Assembly: GCA_003058525.1 (NCBI GenBank)
Contig: QBVD01000059.1
Location: 1 to 64,000, forward strand
Reading direction: 5' to 3'
DNA: 64,000 bases
Source of the DNA: a gamma proteobacterium symbiont of Ctena orbiculata
GTDB taxonomy: Bacteria; Pseudomonadota; Gammaproteobacteria; Chromatiales; Chromatiaceae
A program made the position numbers and the translations under genes. Below, piece by piece: positions 38,352 to 48,400 of the stretch. A model generated the notes under the pieces. The model was given only the letters and a program-made list of their open reading frames with translations. It ran no database searches and had not been told where the DNA came from. How positions within the stretch are numbered: the stretch's first letter is position 1; each line of letters starts with the position of its first letter.

Positions 38352-38609
38352 AATCTTTGTTCTCCTCATCTTCACTCTTGCCATGCACCTTAAGCGGGCA
38401 TGGAATTAGTTATCTTTTAGTCGTGTCCCGATCTGAGGCTCACGATCATTTTGTGCACTGCGTTAAAGCATAGTGAAAAGGTCAAGATTATTTTCAAAAA
38501 AATATCAATAGTTAGCTTTGATAAAAAAAATAGTGCGGTGCAAAAAAATCAGCTAAACCTTAGTAAATATCTCAAGTTTTAGAGCCATACACCGAATAAG
38601 CGCACCAAA
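38352..38609. promoter_or_regulatory. Divergent control region between aceBA and aceK
   Basis: This is a 258-base AT-rich gap between divergent operons that control the same branch point. It contains TTTTGTGCACTGCG near 38450 and the roughly complementary GTGCGGTGCAAAA near 38532, a possible split operator. No recognisable regulator consensus can be assigned. Both promoters must lie here. Confidence 0.45.
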
Positions 38610-40373
38610 ATGATGCAAATCCATCCACGTCAGATTGCACAATCGATACTTACAGGGTTTGAGCGACACTTCTCCTTTTTCCAGGAGATCAGCAGCGCCG
38701 CCCGCCATCGCTTCGAGTATGCGGACTGGGATGCGGTAAGGGAGGCCTCTGCAAAACGCATCAGTTTCTACGATTTGCGGGTGCAGGAGGCGATTGAGCG
38801 ACTACACGCAAATTTCGGCATCAGCGATCTGGATGAGAAACTGTGGCAGCAGGTCAAACAGACCTACGCCGACATGCTGAAGACCCATAGTCGGCCGGAG
38901 CTCGCTGAGACGTTCTACAATTCAGTATTCTGCCGTCTGTTCGACCGCAAGTATTACGATAACGACAAAATCTTCATAGAATCCCAGGTCGATCGTGATC
39001 AGTTATCGGTACGTTATCGCGTCTATATGTCTTTCCATGTCGCTGAAGGGGGACTGACCGGAACGATCTGGGATATTCTCTCGGCCTTCTATTTCTCACT
39101 CCCTTACGAAGATATCAAGCGGGACTGCGAACGGGTGGCTCAATCCCTGCTCGATCAGGCCGGATTCGATGAGCTCCCGGTAGATTTGCGCTTCGATCTG
39201 CTGGAATCCCCATTTTATCGAAATAAAGCCGCCTACATCATAGGGCGCATGGTATACGGCGATCAGGTTCGACCCTTCATCCTGCCGCTGATCAATAACG
39301 AAAACGGTGGTCTGTATGTGGACACCCTGCTCATCCGGGGCCGCCATGTAGAGGCTGTGTTTAGCTTTGCCCGGGCCTACTTCATGGCTAAGACACCGGT
39401 ACCAACGGCAACGGTCGAGTTTCTGCAGAGCATCATGCCCTACAAGACCCTGGCTGAACTCTATAACAGTATCGGTTTTCACAAACAGGCCAAGAATGAG
39501 TTCTACAGAGACCTGCTGAATCATCTTGCCGAAAGTAATGATCTATTTGTAACCGCTGCCGGAACACCCGGATTGGTCATGCAGGTATTTACACTTCCCT
39601 CTTTTCCCTATGTATTCAAGGTGATTCGAGACCGTTTCCCTCCCCAAAAAGAGGTCACCCACAAGCTAGTGAAAGAGCGTTACCTACAGGTCAAGAAACA
39701 CGATCGTATCGGCCGCATGGCCGATACGCTGGATTTCATGGATGTCGCCCTGCCCATCGAACGCATAGAAGCCGAATTATTGCAGGAACTGCAGGAGACA
39801 GTGGGCTCTCAACTGGAATACGATGGCGACATGCTGGTCATCAGGCACCTCTATATCGAACGCCGGATGGTGCCTCTCAATCTCTATCTGCATAACTCGG
39901 ATGAAACCCAGACCAGAGAGATACTTGATGATTGGGGACTGGCCTTAAAACAGCTGATGGGCGTGAATATCTTTCCCGGAGACCTGCTGTTCAAGAATTT
40001 TGGTGTCAACTGCCAGGGTAAGGTTGTTTTCTACGATTATGACGAGATTTGTTATCTCAGTGAAGTCAACTTCCGCAAGATCCCCCCGCCTAGGAGCTCC
40101 CTGGACCTCTACCGTGATGAGCCCTGGTATAGCATCAATCCCAACGATGTCTTTCCGGAAGAGTTCATTACCTTCGTAACCACAGATGCGAAAACACGCA
40201 AGTTACTGATGGATCTGCATCCCGAACTTTTCGATTACAGATATTGGCAGATGGCTCAACGGAATCTTGCGGCAGGGATTCAGGCGGATGTATTTCCCTA
40301 TTCCCAAAAACTGCGCTTTGCACGTCCTGAAACAGTACCGGGAGAAGCGATAGACCTTGCCAACACGGCATAG
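38610..40373 (+). CDS. aceK: Isocitrate dehydrogenase kinase/phosphatase
   Basis: A 587-residue AceK, which phosphorylates isocitrate dehydrogenase to push isocitrate into the glyoxylate shunt and also reverses this. Typical regions: the regulatory N terminus (ILTGFERHFSFFQEI), the ATP-binding stretch QVFTLPSFPYVFKVIRDRF, and the catalytic NCQGKVVFYDYDEICYL segment with GDLLFKNFGV before it. The length is close to the E. coli protein. Unlike in enteric bacteria, where aceBAK is one operon, the gene is divergent from aceBA. Two adjacent ATG codons start the frame; either may be used. Confidence 0.95.
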   Translation: MMQIHPRQIAQSILTGFERHFSFFQEISSAARHRFEYADWDAVREASAKRISFYDLRVQEAIERLHANFGISDLDEKLWQQVKQTYADMLKTHSRPELAETFYNSVFCRLFDRKYYDNDKIFIESQVDRDQLSVRYRVYMSFHVAEGGLTGTIWDILSAFYFSLPYEDIKRDCERVAQSLLDQAGFDELPVDLRFDLLESPFYRNKAAYIIGRMVYGDQVRPFILPLINNENGGLYVDTLLIRGRHVEAVFSFARAYFMAKTPVPTATVEFLQSIMPYKTLAELYNSIGFHKQAKNEFYRDLLNHLAESNDLFVTAAGTPGLVMQVFTLPSFPYVFKVIRDRFPPQKEVTHKLVKERYLQVKKHDRIGRMADTLDFMDVALPIERIEAELLQELQETVGSQLEYDGDMLVIRHLYIERRMVPLNLYLHNSDETQTREILDDWGLALKQLMGVNIFPGDLLFKNFGVNCQGKVVFYDYDEICYLSEVNFRKIPPPRSSLDLYRDEPWYSINPNDVFPEEFITFVTTDAKTRKLLMDLHPELFDYRYWQMAQRNLAAGIQADVFPYSQKLRFARPETVPGEAIDLANTA

Positions 40374-40462
40374 GAGGTTCAGAAAACATCGAAGATAGCT
40401 GTCTTGACTGTCCCCCAACAAGGGTGCAGGCGATAGCGCCTCAATCTAAACGAGCTGTAATA

Positions 40463-41863
40463 TTATTGCGCACCTTTGCCAAGCAGCACCACTTCGATGG
40501 TCTGTAACAGAATGATGAAATCGAGCATCGTACTGGCATTCTTCACGTAGTAGAGGTCATACTCCAGCTTGCGCTTCGCATCCTCTTCCGAAGCGCCATA
40601 AGGGTAGAGTAACTGAGCCCATCCTGTCAATCCAGGCTTGACCCAGTGGCGCTGCAGATAGTAGGGAATGTCATTCGAAAGCTGCAGTACAAACTCCGGC
40701 CGTTCCGGGCGAGGGCCCACCAAACTCATATCCCCATTCAATATATTGAAAATCTGCGGCAATTCGTCAAGGCGGGTCTTTCTGAGGAAACCACCCAGTT
40801 TAGTGATCCGGGTGTCGTTTTTACTTGCCCACCTTGCGACGCCATCAGCCTCCGCATCAGTACGCATACTGCGGAATTTGTAAACCTTGAACAGCTTACC
40901 GTTTTTTCCCACTCGTACCTGGCTATACAGGATGGGATCCCTGCCACCCGACTCAATCAAGCTGGCAAGCGTAACCAGAACCATTATTGGAGCAGACACA
41001 ATGAAAATCACGATGCCCACGATCATATCGAAAGACTTCTTTATGGTTCGGTTTAAGGCTCTTTGACGATATCCATCGGTGTACAGCATCCAGCTGGGAT
41101 AGAGCAGATCGATGTTGATGATCGAAAGTTCCTTCTCAAAAAAGGTCAGCAGATCGAGGATCTGAATCCCCTTTATCTTGCACTCCAGCAGCTCATGGTT
41201 TGGCAGTTTCTTACGTCTGTCATCCACAGCCACCACGATTTCATCAACTGCCAGACGATTTGAGATCTCGAGCAGTGTCTGATCCTTTACAACTTGCCGC
41301 TCCTCATCGATCAATTCGATTCGTTCACCCAGATTGACATAACCGACAACGACGATGCCTACGGTATCCTTAGCCTTGACCGACTCTTCGATCCTATCCG
41401 CATTAATCCCGACACCCAGCACCAAAACACGACGCTTCAACGTCTTATCCGAGGTGACCCTGACAAACAGGGTCCTGGCAACGAGAATTCCCAGTATCGA
41501 TATGATTAGACCGTGGGTGAGTAGCGAGCGCTCGGAGATGGGGAACAGCTGCAGGGTAAAGAACAATGAAGCCATTGCCAAACCACCGACCAGAAACCCA
41601 AGTATCAGCCTGAGCAAAAACCCCGATGAGGAGGCCATTGAACCCTTTTGGTAAAGACCCAATGCCGTGAGGGACGAAAACATGATCACAGCGAAAAAGG
41701 CCGGCAGGTTTTTCAGCATCTCATCATCGACGGGAATTGGGCTGGTACTGTATTTGTGGCGCAGATATATCGCACCTAACATCGATAAAAAAAAGATAAG
41801 GGTCTCTATGACACCAAGCAGGACAACCGCCTTAGATATGTAGATGCCAAAAAGCTTGATCAT
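40463..41863 (-). CDS. Polyprenyl-phosphate sugar phosphotransferase for exopolysaccharide
   Basis: A 466-residue bacterial sugar transferase of the WbaP/EpsE type. Four N-terminal helices (about 10-30, 50-70, 82-103, 112-130) precede a Rossmann-like domain (RRVLVLGVGINADRIEE, about 145-260), then a re-entrant helix (about 275-305) and the catalytic domain with KVYKFRSMRTDAE, RKTRLDELPQIFNIL, MSLVGPRPERPEF and KPGLTGWAQ. It would load the first sugar phosphate onto undecaprenyl phosphate at the start of exopolysaccharide or O-antigen assembly. No other polysaccharide genes lie nearby, so the pathway must be elsewhere. Confidence 0.9.
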   Translation of the reverse strand: MIKLFGIYISKAVVLLGVIETLIFFLSMLGAIYLRHKYSTSPIPVDDEMLKNLPAFFAVIMFSSLTALGLYQKGSMASSSGFLLRLILGFLVGGLAMASLFFTLQLFPISERSLLTHGLIISILGILVARTLFVRVTSDKTLKRRVLVLGVGINADRIEESVKAKDTVGIVVVGYVNLGERIELIDEERQVVKDQTLLEISNRLAVDEIVVAVDDRRKKLPNHELLECKIKGIQILDLLTFFEKELSIINIDLLYPSWMLYTDGYRQRALNRTIKKSFDMIVGIVIFIVSAPIMVLVTLASLIESGGRDPILYSQVRVGKNGKLFKVYKFRSMRTDAEADGVARWASKNDTRITKLGGFLRKTRLDELPQIFNILNGDMSLVGPRPERPEFVLQLSNDIPYYLQRHWVKPGLTGWAQLLYPYGASEEDAKRKLEYDLYYVKNASTMLDFIILLQTIEVVLLGKGAQ

Positions 41864-42121
41864 GACTGCGCTATATCTGTCCTTCTACCGGGTATTTTGC
41901 TGAAATCTGCCAATCCAGATCCTTAACAATATAAATTAGTTATCCAACCTACCCGTAACTAGCGACCGGATTCTAACAAATTTTAAATAAAATAACCGGA
42001 TGGATTCTGTTTCTTGGATTCGACTGAACTATACGAAATCTGAAGAACCCATCCTCGATTGAAAGACGACTAATATAATTGACGATATAGCAATCACCTG
42101 TGCTTCGAAGGAGGAATCCAC

Positions 42122-42325
42122 GTGCCATATGTCAATATCAAAATCACAAGAGAAGAGGTTACCAAGGAACAGAAACAACAACTTATCACCGGTGCGACCC
42201 GGCTATTGGCGGACATTCTGGGAAAAAACCCGGCCACCACCTTTGTAATCATCGAGGAGGTCGATACGGATAATTGGGGCATAGCCGGTGAACAGGTCAC
42301 TGAACGACGCAAAAAAGGGCTCTAG
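42122..42325 (+). CDS. 4-oxalocrotonate tautomerase-family protein
   Basis: A 67-residue protein of the tautomerase superfamily. The mature N terminus would be Pro (start PYVNIKITREE), the catalytic base of the family once the initiator Met is removed. The start is GTG, set by a strong AAGGAGG site. The body has the beta-alpha-beta pattern with TKEQKQQLITGATRLL and TTFVIIEEVDTDNWGIAGE. The physiological substrate is unknown. It seems to be a single-gene transcript. Confidence 0.85.
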   Translation: MPYVNIKITREEVTKEQKQQLITGATRLLADILGKNPATTFVIIEEVDTDNWGIAGEQVTERRKKGL

Positions 42326-42364
42326 TGCGAATAGCACTTAACTTATGACGAATTTCAGGATTTT

Positions 42365-42443
42365 CGTCATTCCGGCGCAGGCCGGAATCCAGGAATACCA
42401 TCTCCATAAAGCATTCTGGATCCCGGCATGCGCCGGGATGACG
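42365..42443. repeat. Paired dRS3/REP-like inverted repeat
   Basis: Two facing copies of a GC-rich palindromic unit. The left is CGTCATTCCGGCGCAGGCC (42365 onward); the right, reverse complemented, begins CGTCATCCCGGCGCATGCC (42416-42443). Each is itself a hairpin, with GGATTCC-like flanks. The encoded peptide VIPAQAGIQ is a known artefact of such repeats, so the short frames here are not genes. Confidence 0.75.
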
Positions 42444-42502
42444 GTGGTTCTCGGCTTAAGTAAGCGCCATTCGGCTCTAGTACCTGTCTTAAGGCAGATT
42501 GA

Positions 42503-42527
42503 CAAAACCCGCTCAGAAGAGCGGGTT
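42503..42527 (-). terminator. Rho-independent terminator of adk
   Basis: On the minus strand AACCCGCTC, a TTCT loop and GAGCGGGTT are followed by TTTG. The stem is nine base pairs. It lies 37 bases after the adk stop. Confidence 0.75.
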
Positions 42528-42563
42528 AATTGTATTTCACAGAAAACCTGGCGATTGATGGGA

Positions 42564-43205
42564 TCAGCCGCCCAGTCTCTCCTGGATTGCATTGACAACC
42601 ACTTCACTTGAGGTGGCGCTGACGGTCAGCAACATATTTTCGTTTTTGTAGAAATCGACAAGCGGTGCGGTCTTCTCGTTGTAAACGTCGAGTCGATTGG
42701 AGATCGCCTCCTCCGTCTCGTCATCACGCTGCACCACACTACCGCCACATTTGTCACATACACCCTCAACCTTGGTGGGCATACTCTTGACGTTATAGAT
42801 GGCTCCGCAATCGACGCAGGTTCGGCGGGTGGTTAGACGATCGAGGATCACCTCACGGGACACATCGATCTCCACCGCACAATCGAGATCGACTGCGATT
42901 TTCTTCAGCAACTCCTTGAGTGCCTCAGCCTGGGGGATAGTGCGGGGAAACCCGTCGAGGAGAAAACCCTTTTCACAATCCGGCTCCTGAAGACGTTGCT
43001 CCATGATCCCCATGATCAGATCATCAGGCACCAGATCGCCAGCCTTCATATAGGCCTCTGCCTGCTTGCCCAACTCGCTGCCTGCCTGAACGGCTCCTCG
43101 CAGAATATCGCCGGTGGAGATTTGTACCGAGCCATCCAGCTGAGTCAGCTGTTTGGCCACAGTCCCTTTACCTGCACCGGGTGCACCCAACAGAATAAGT
43201 TTCAT
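42564..43205 (-). CDS. adk: Adenylate kinase
   Basis: A 213-residue adenylate kinase (ATP + AMP to 2 ADP). P-loop GAPGAGKGT (residues 7-15), AMP-binding QISTGDILR, and the FLLDGFPRTIPQAE motif are present. The LID domain is the long form with a zinc-type four-cysteine set (CVDC near 131 and CDKC near 151). A clean AGGAG site supports the start. The gene is monocistronic with its own terminator. Confidence 0.96.
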   Translation of the reverse strand: MKLILLGAPGAGKGTVAKQLTQLDGSVQISTGDILRGAVQAGSELGKQAEAYMKAGDLVPDDLIMGIMEQRLQEPDCEKGFLLDGFPRTIPQAEALKELLKKIAVDLDCAVEIDVSREVILDRLTTRRTCVDCGAIYNVKSMPTKVEGVCDKCGGSVVQRDDETEEAISNRLDVYNEKTAPLVDFYKNENMLLTVSATSSEVVVNAIQERLGG

Positions 43206-43385
43206 TGATCGCTCCTGTTTTATTCCTTTAGAGTTATTGAGATGCCAAGTGCGGGACCAACCTTGGGTTGAATCAATCGCCCCGGCTTAGTGTCAAAACC
43301 GGCGCTATTATACTTATTTCGGGCTTCAGGTCGCTGCCCGATGATTTATTAACCCATAGATTAATTTGTTGGAACAGACCCATAT

Positions 43386-44054
43386 ATGCATAACCTGAGT
43401 GGAATCCGCTTCGAACCGGTCTCACACCAATCCAAGTCTTCGGGTCTCGCCCTGGTGCGGGCCGCGATACTGCCCTGCCTGATGGCTGTTTATGGCTGCT
43501 CCAGCTCGCCGCCCCGCAATATGGCCGATGCCTGCGATATCTTCGAGGAAAAAGACGATTGGTATGAGGCATCCGAGGAGGCCTTCGAAAAGTGGGGTGT
43601 GCCGATCCATGTACAATTGGCCATTGTTCACCAGGAGTCCCGCTTCGAGCACGATGCAAAACCCCCTAGAGAGAAGCTGTTCTGGTTCATTCCGTGGTTT
43701 CGCAAATCGTCTGCATACGGCTATGCCCAAGTTCAGGATACGACCTGGGAGTGGTACCAGCGGGAAACGGGAAACAGTTGGGCAGATCGGGACGATTATG
43801 AGGATGCAGTCGACTTTATCGGCTGGTATGGGAGTGTCTCACATCGCAAACTGGGTATCTCAAAGTGGGACACCTACCGGCAATATCTCGCCTACCACGA
43901 GGGCCATGGCGGCTACAAACGCGCCAGCTACAACAAAAAACCCTGGTTGCTGAAGGTGGCCCGCAAAGTGGAAAGCAACGCCAAACGGTACCGCTCCCAA
44001 ATCGCCACATGCAGAGAGAGATTGGAGCGGGGATGGAGCCTGTGGCCATTCTGA
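43386..44054 (+). CDS. Lytic transglycosylase-like lipoprotein (SLT domain)
   Basis: A 222-residue protein with a lipoprotein signal: a hydrophobic segment then a lipobox AVYGC with Cys at about 38. The SLT-type domain contains the catalytic glutamate in IVHQESRFEHDA, followed by SAYGYAQVQDTTWEWY and a YLAYHEGHGGY stretch, features of transglycosylases that cut the peptidoglycan glycan strand. It is probably anchored to the outer membrane. The n-region before the hydrophobic part is unusually long (about 20 residues), so translation might begin later. No clear neighbour relation. Confidence 0.85.
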   Translation: MHNLSGIRFEPVSHQSKSSGLALVRAAILPCLMAVYGCSSSPPRNMADACDIFEEKDDWYEASEEAFEKWGVPIHVQLAIVHQESRFEHDAKPPREKLFWFIPWFRKSSAYGYAQVQDTTWEWYQRETGNSWADRDDYEDAVDFIGWYGSVSHRKLGISKWDTYRQYLAYHEGHGGYKRASYNKKPWLLKVARKVESNAKRYRSQIATCRERLERGWSLWPF

Positions 44055-44322
44055 TACGGATCCTAGAATTGTTACATAGGCATTCTCCAGTTACCTGCCT
44101 AATCAATCAGGATCAAATAACCAATAAGCTTTTATTAGGTTAAGCCGCTATATAAACTACTGGCACACATCAGATACCTGAAATAAGGCAATCGGTTTTT
44201 TTACTCGTAGCAACCCATGTTTCCAGACGAGGTGGAAACATTCCCGGATAAGCCAACATGGTTGTAATTCAAGCCTTTGGATATAGAGTTGACTAAGTAG
44301 CAGCAATAGACAGTTAGTTGGA

Positions 44323-44358
44323 TTTAAATAGTGAATATTGATGTTTTAAATGGTGAAT
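44323..44358 (+). promoter_or_regulatory. Tandem direct repeat upstream of the rnfB promoter
   Basis: Two copies of TTTAAATRGTGAAT start at 44323 and 44345, 22 bases apart, which is two helical turns. They differ at a single position and end 14 bases before the motif shared with mdh. This layout suits a pair of activator sites on one face of the DNA. No named regulator is assigned. Confidence 0.5.
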
Positions 44359-44372
44359 GACGTTTAAAAAAA

Positions 44373-44413
44373 CTAATACTTTCTATTGAAGCCATTCCAT
44401 GGACCAATACTAA
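44373..44413 (+). promoter_or_regulatory. Predicted rnfB operon promoter with motif shared with mdh
   Basis: CTAATACTTTCTATTGAAG at 44373-44391 is identical to 22921-22939 upstream of mdh. TTGAAG (44386-44391) is a plausible -35 box and TACTAA (44408-44413) a plausible -10 box with a 16-base spacer. CCAAT follows at the same distance as in the mdh copy. The motif ends 87 bases before rnfB. Confidence 0.6.
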
Positions 44414-44477
44414 AGCCAACACTACACTATTTAAGGTTTCTTTTGGCTTACCTTTCTACGACATTCGAGTAAAGGCT

Positions 44478-45356
44478 ATGGATACTGACATCGCGCTCAA
44501 CGTTACAACCGCAATCCTCTTCATGGGGGTGCTTGGTCTGTTGCTCTCTTCCATGCTGGCCTTTGCCAATAAAAAACTCTGGGTCTTTGAAGACCCACGG
44601 ATTGACGAAATCGAGAGTATGTTGCCCGCCACGAATTGCGGTGCCTGCGGCAATGCCGGGTGCCGTCCATTTGCGGAGGCCCTGATTTCAGGTGAAGTCG
44701 CTCCCGCTCAATGCACGGTCAGCAGTGCCGAAGCGATCGATGAGATAGCGGATTACCTGGGCGTTGACAGTGGTGATGTGGTTAAGCGGGTGGCACGCCT
44801 CGCCTGTGCAGGCGGGTCGCACGTGGCGCGCATGCGCGCCCACTACGATGGACTCGAGAGTTGTCGCGCGGCATCGGTCGTTTCCGGTGGGCCCAAGAGC
44901 TGTACCTGGGGCTGCATCGGTCTGGCGGATTGTGCCGATGTGTGTGACTTAGACGCCATCACCATGGATAGCCACGGTCTGCCGGTGGTAGACGCGGATA
45001 AGTGCACGGCCTGCGAGGATTGCGTGGAGATCTGCCCTAAGGGTCTTTTCTCCATTCAACCTGTGGATCGCAGACTCTGGGTGGCCTGTAAAAATCTGGA
45101 GCATGGCGATACCGCGGAGAACGAATGTGAGGTTGCCTGCACGGCCTGTGAGCGTTGTGTGAAGGATTCCCCGGAAGGACTGATTACGATTCAAAACAAT
45201 CTGGCAGTGGTCGATTACGGTAACAACGGTCTCGCCTCACCCGTGGCTACAGAAAGGTGTCCAACGGGGGCTATTGTATGGCTCGACGATGACAAAGGAC
45301 CCGTCAAAGGTATCTACGCCAAGCGTATCGTGAGAAGTGAAGCCCTTCCCCTTTGA
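44478..45356 (+). CDS. rnfB: Rnf complex subunit RnfB, cluster-rich form
   Basis: A 292-residue electron-transfer subunit of the Rnf complex (ferredoxin:NAD oxidoreductase coupled to ion movement). One N-terminal helix (about 8-29) is followed by the Fe-S domain NCGACGNAGCRPFAEAL, then CTWGCIGLADCADVC, a CTACEDCVEICPKG ferredoxin motif and another, CTACERCVKDSPEG, where Ser replaces the usual fourth Cys, with a later ERCPTGA. It thus carries more clusters than the short enteric RnfB and resembles the clostridial type. It opens the operon and is separated by 85 bases from nifJ. Confidence 0.9.
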   Translation: MDTDIALNVTTAILFMGVLGLLLSSMLAFANKKLWVFEDPRIDEIESMLPATNCGACGNAGCRPFAEALISGEVAPAQCTVSSAEAIDEIADYLGVDSGDVVKRVARLACAGGSHVARMRAHYDGLESCRAASVVSGGPKSCTWGCIGLADCADVCDLDAITMDSHGLPVVDADKCTACEDCVEICPKGLFSIQPVDRRLWVACKNLEHGDTAENECEVACTACERCVKDSPEGLITIQNNLAVVDYGNNGLASPVATERCPTGAIVWLDDDKGPVKGIYAKRIVRSEALPL

Positions 45357-45441
45357 GCGAAGGCTGTTGTATCGATTTCGGCACAGAGTACTCACACCAA
45401 GTGCTACAAGCTGAGATTAATAATCCTTAACTAGACAAGAG

Positions 45442-48400
45442 ATGTGTTCAATGTTTGGTAAAAAAGACGAGAAGACCTTCAAGTATCCCGGCATCCGCAT
45501 GGCGATGGACGGCAATGGCGCGGTGATCATGTGTGAGCGGGAGGCTTCGGACGCGGCGGGTGCATACCCGATCACACCCTCCACCCAGATGGGTGAGTAT
45601 TGGGCAGAAGAGACGGCCAAAGGTCATGTCAATATCTCCGACCGCTCATTGATCTTCATTGAACCTGAGTCTGAACACGCTGCGGCGGCGGTAACCGCGG
45701 GCATGTCGATGACCGGCCTGCGCGCAACCAATTTCTCGTCTGCCCAGGGCATTGCATTCATGCACGAATCCCTCTATGCCGCAGTAGGAAAGCGTCTGCC
45801 TTATGTGTTGAACATCGGTTGTCGCGCCATCACCAAGGCCTCGTTGAATGTGCACTGTGGCCATGACGATTTTCACTGTATCGACGATACCGGTTTTTTT
45901 CAGGTATTCGCCAACAATGCCCAGGGTGCGGCTGATCTCAACCTGATCGGACGCAAGATTGCCGAACTCTCACTGACCCCGGCGGCGGTGGCCCAGGATG
46001 GCTTTCTCACCACCCACCTGATTGAACCCCTGATGGTGCCTGAGCGGGAGCTGATCAATGAATTCCTGGGACGCCCGGATGACGAAATAGAGTGCCCTAC
46101 GCCGGCGCAAAAGTTGCTTTACGGTGAAACCCGACGCCGGGTTCCCATGATTTGGGATGTTGACAATCCGATGCTCTCCGGCTCGGTGCAGAATCAGGAT
46201 GCCTATATGCAGACCACTGCAGCTCAGCGTCCCTACTTTTTCCAACATATTCCGCAGATAACCGACCAGGTGATGGAGGAGTATTACCAGCTCACCGGTC
46301 GTCGCTACCAACGCATCGGCTGTTACAATACCGACAAGGCCGACTATGTCATCGTCGGCATGGGATCGATGATCGTGCAGGCCCATGGGGTTGCCGACTA
46401 TCTGCAGAAGACCCGCAAGCTGAAGGTGGGTGTCGTCGACATCACCATGTTCCGCCCCTTCCCCGGTGACCTGCTGGGTTCTTTGCTGAAGGGCAAAAAG
46501 GGTGTCTGTGTGCTCGAACGCACCGACCAGCCGCTGGCGGAGGACCTGCCGTTGATGCGTGAAGTACGTTCGGTGATTTCCAAATGTATCGAAAACGGGC
46601 AGGCCGCTGCGGGCAAGCAGCAACTGCCCTACCCCGGCTACGACAGCTATTCCAGTTTCAGCGATTCGCCACACCTCTACTCCGGCGCCTATGGTCTCGG
46701 ATCGAGAGACCTGCAGCCCGAGGCCCTGATCGGCGCGGTTGAAAACATGCTGCCGGATGGCGGGCATCGCAAGTTCTTCTATCTGGGCATCGACTTCGTC
46801 CGCGATGCGGACAATCCCAAACAGGAGATCCATATCGAGCGATTGCTCGAGGCCTATCCGGACATCGGTAAAATGGCCCTTCGCGGCTCCGAGAATCCCA
46901 ATCTGATGCCAGAGGGATCGATTACTGTGCGCATGCACTCAGTCGGTGGCTGGGGCGCAATCACCACCGGTAAGAATCTGGTCATGACCCTGTATGATCT
47001 GCTGGGTTACGAGATCAAGGCCAATCCGAAATATGGCTCCGAGAAAAAAGGGCAACCGACCACCTACTACCTGTCTGCGGCACCGACACCGATTCCGCTT
47101 AACTGTGAATACCACTATGTGGATGTGGTGTTGAGTCCCGATCCGAATGTCTTCGGCCACTCCAACCCCCTCGCCGGGTTGAAAAAAGGCGGCACCTTGA
47201 TCATCCAGTCCAATCTGGGAAGCGCCGACGAAGTCTGGCAATCTTTCCCCCGCTGGATGCAACAGGAGATCGTCGACAACGGGATCCATGTCTTCTATGT
47301 GGATGGTTTCAAGATCGCCCGTGAAGAGGCAACCGATGCCGATCTGCAGCTGCGTATGCAGGGTAATGCCTTCCAGGGCGCCTTCTTTGCAGGCTCGCCA
47401 TTGATGGAGATGGCCGGTCTGGATGAAAAGAAGCTGTTCGCAGCCATCGAAGACCAACTGCAGCATAAATTCGGCAGCAAAGGCCGTCGGGTGGTGGAAG
47501 ATAACCTGCGTGTGGTACGGCGCGGTTTCGATGAGATTCACGAAATCAGCAACAAGGTCGTCGGCTCCGCCGCACAGATGCCGGTCAAGAAAGAGCTCGG
47601 TATGCCGGTCATGCTCAAGCAGCTTCCCCAGGCGGACGGCGGCATCTCCGATGTACATCGTTTCTGGGAACAGACCGGCAGCTTCTATGCAACCGGCAAA
47701 GGCAACGAGAACCTGGCGGATCCCTATCAGGCACTGTCACTGATCCCCGCCGCCACCGGTGTCTTCCGTGACATGACCCAGATCCGTTTCGACTATCCCA
47801 AATGGGTTGCAGAAAACTGCACCGCCTGCGGCGATTGCTATGTGGTCTGTCCGGATAGCGCAATTCCGGGCCTGGTCAACACCCTGGGCGATATCTTCAA
47901 TACCGCCATCAACCGCATCGAAACGACAGGCCGCCCGACCCAATACCTCAGACGTGAAAGCCGCAACGTGGAGAAACGTCTTCGTGAACTCCTGAACGAA
48001 GGCGGTGATGCCGTGAATGTCAGACAGTGCCTTGATCAGGCTGTCCTTGAGTCCATCGCGGCGGCCGAGATCGAAGAGGAATCCCGGCCCAATCTGGAAG
48101 AGGAGTTCGCACTGTTCCTGCAGGCACTGGGCGAGTTCGACTTCTCCGTTACCAAACCTTATTGGAACACCATGGAGAAGAAGAACAAAAACAGCGGTGG
48201 ACTCTTCTCCATTACGGTCAATCCCTACACCTGTAAAGGGTGTATGGAGTGTGTCGAAATCTGTGAGGACGATGCCCTGGTCGCCACCCATCAGGATGAA
48301 GCGGCCATCCAGCGCATGCGCGACGACTGGAATATCTGGCTCGATCTGCCGACCAGCCATCCGTCGTTCAACCGTATCGACGACCTGGACGAAAAGATTG

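Larger units (their letters stand above)
44055..44477 (+). other. Intergenic region upstream of rnfB
   Basis: A 423-base AT-rich gap. It contains a hairpin (ATGTTTCC at 44217-44224 with GGAAACAT at 44234-44241), a tandem direct repeat at 44323-44358 and the promoter motif at 44373-44413, each listed or discussed separately. No gene is seen. Confidence 0.6.

Noticed and set aside
42345..42611. 88-residue frame with VIPAQAGIQ
   Set aside because: This peptide is a typical product of dRS3/REP-like palindromes; the region is a repeat and overlaps the end of adk.
45970..47658. Long antisense frames opposite nifJ
   Set aside because: The sense strand encodes a clear PFOR with catalytic motifs throughout; the antisense frames have no ribosome sites or family features.
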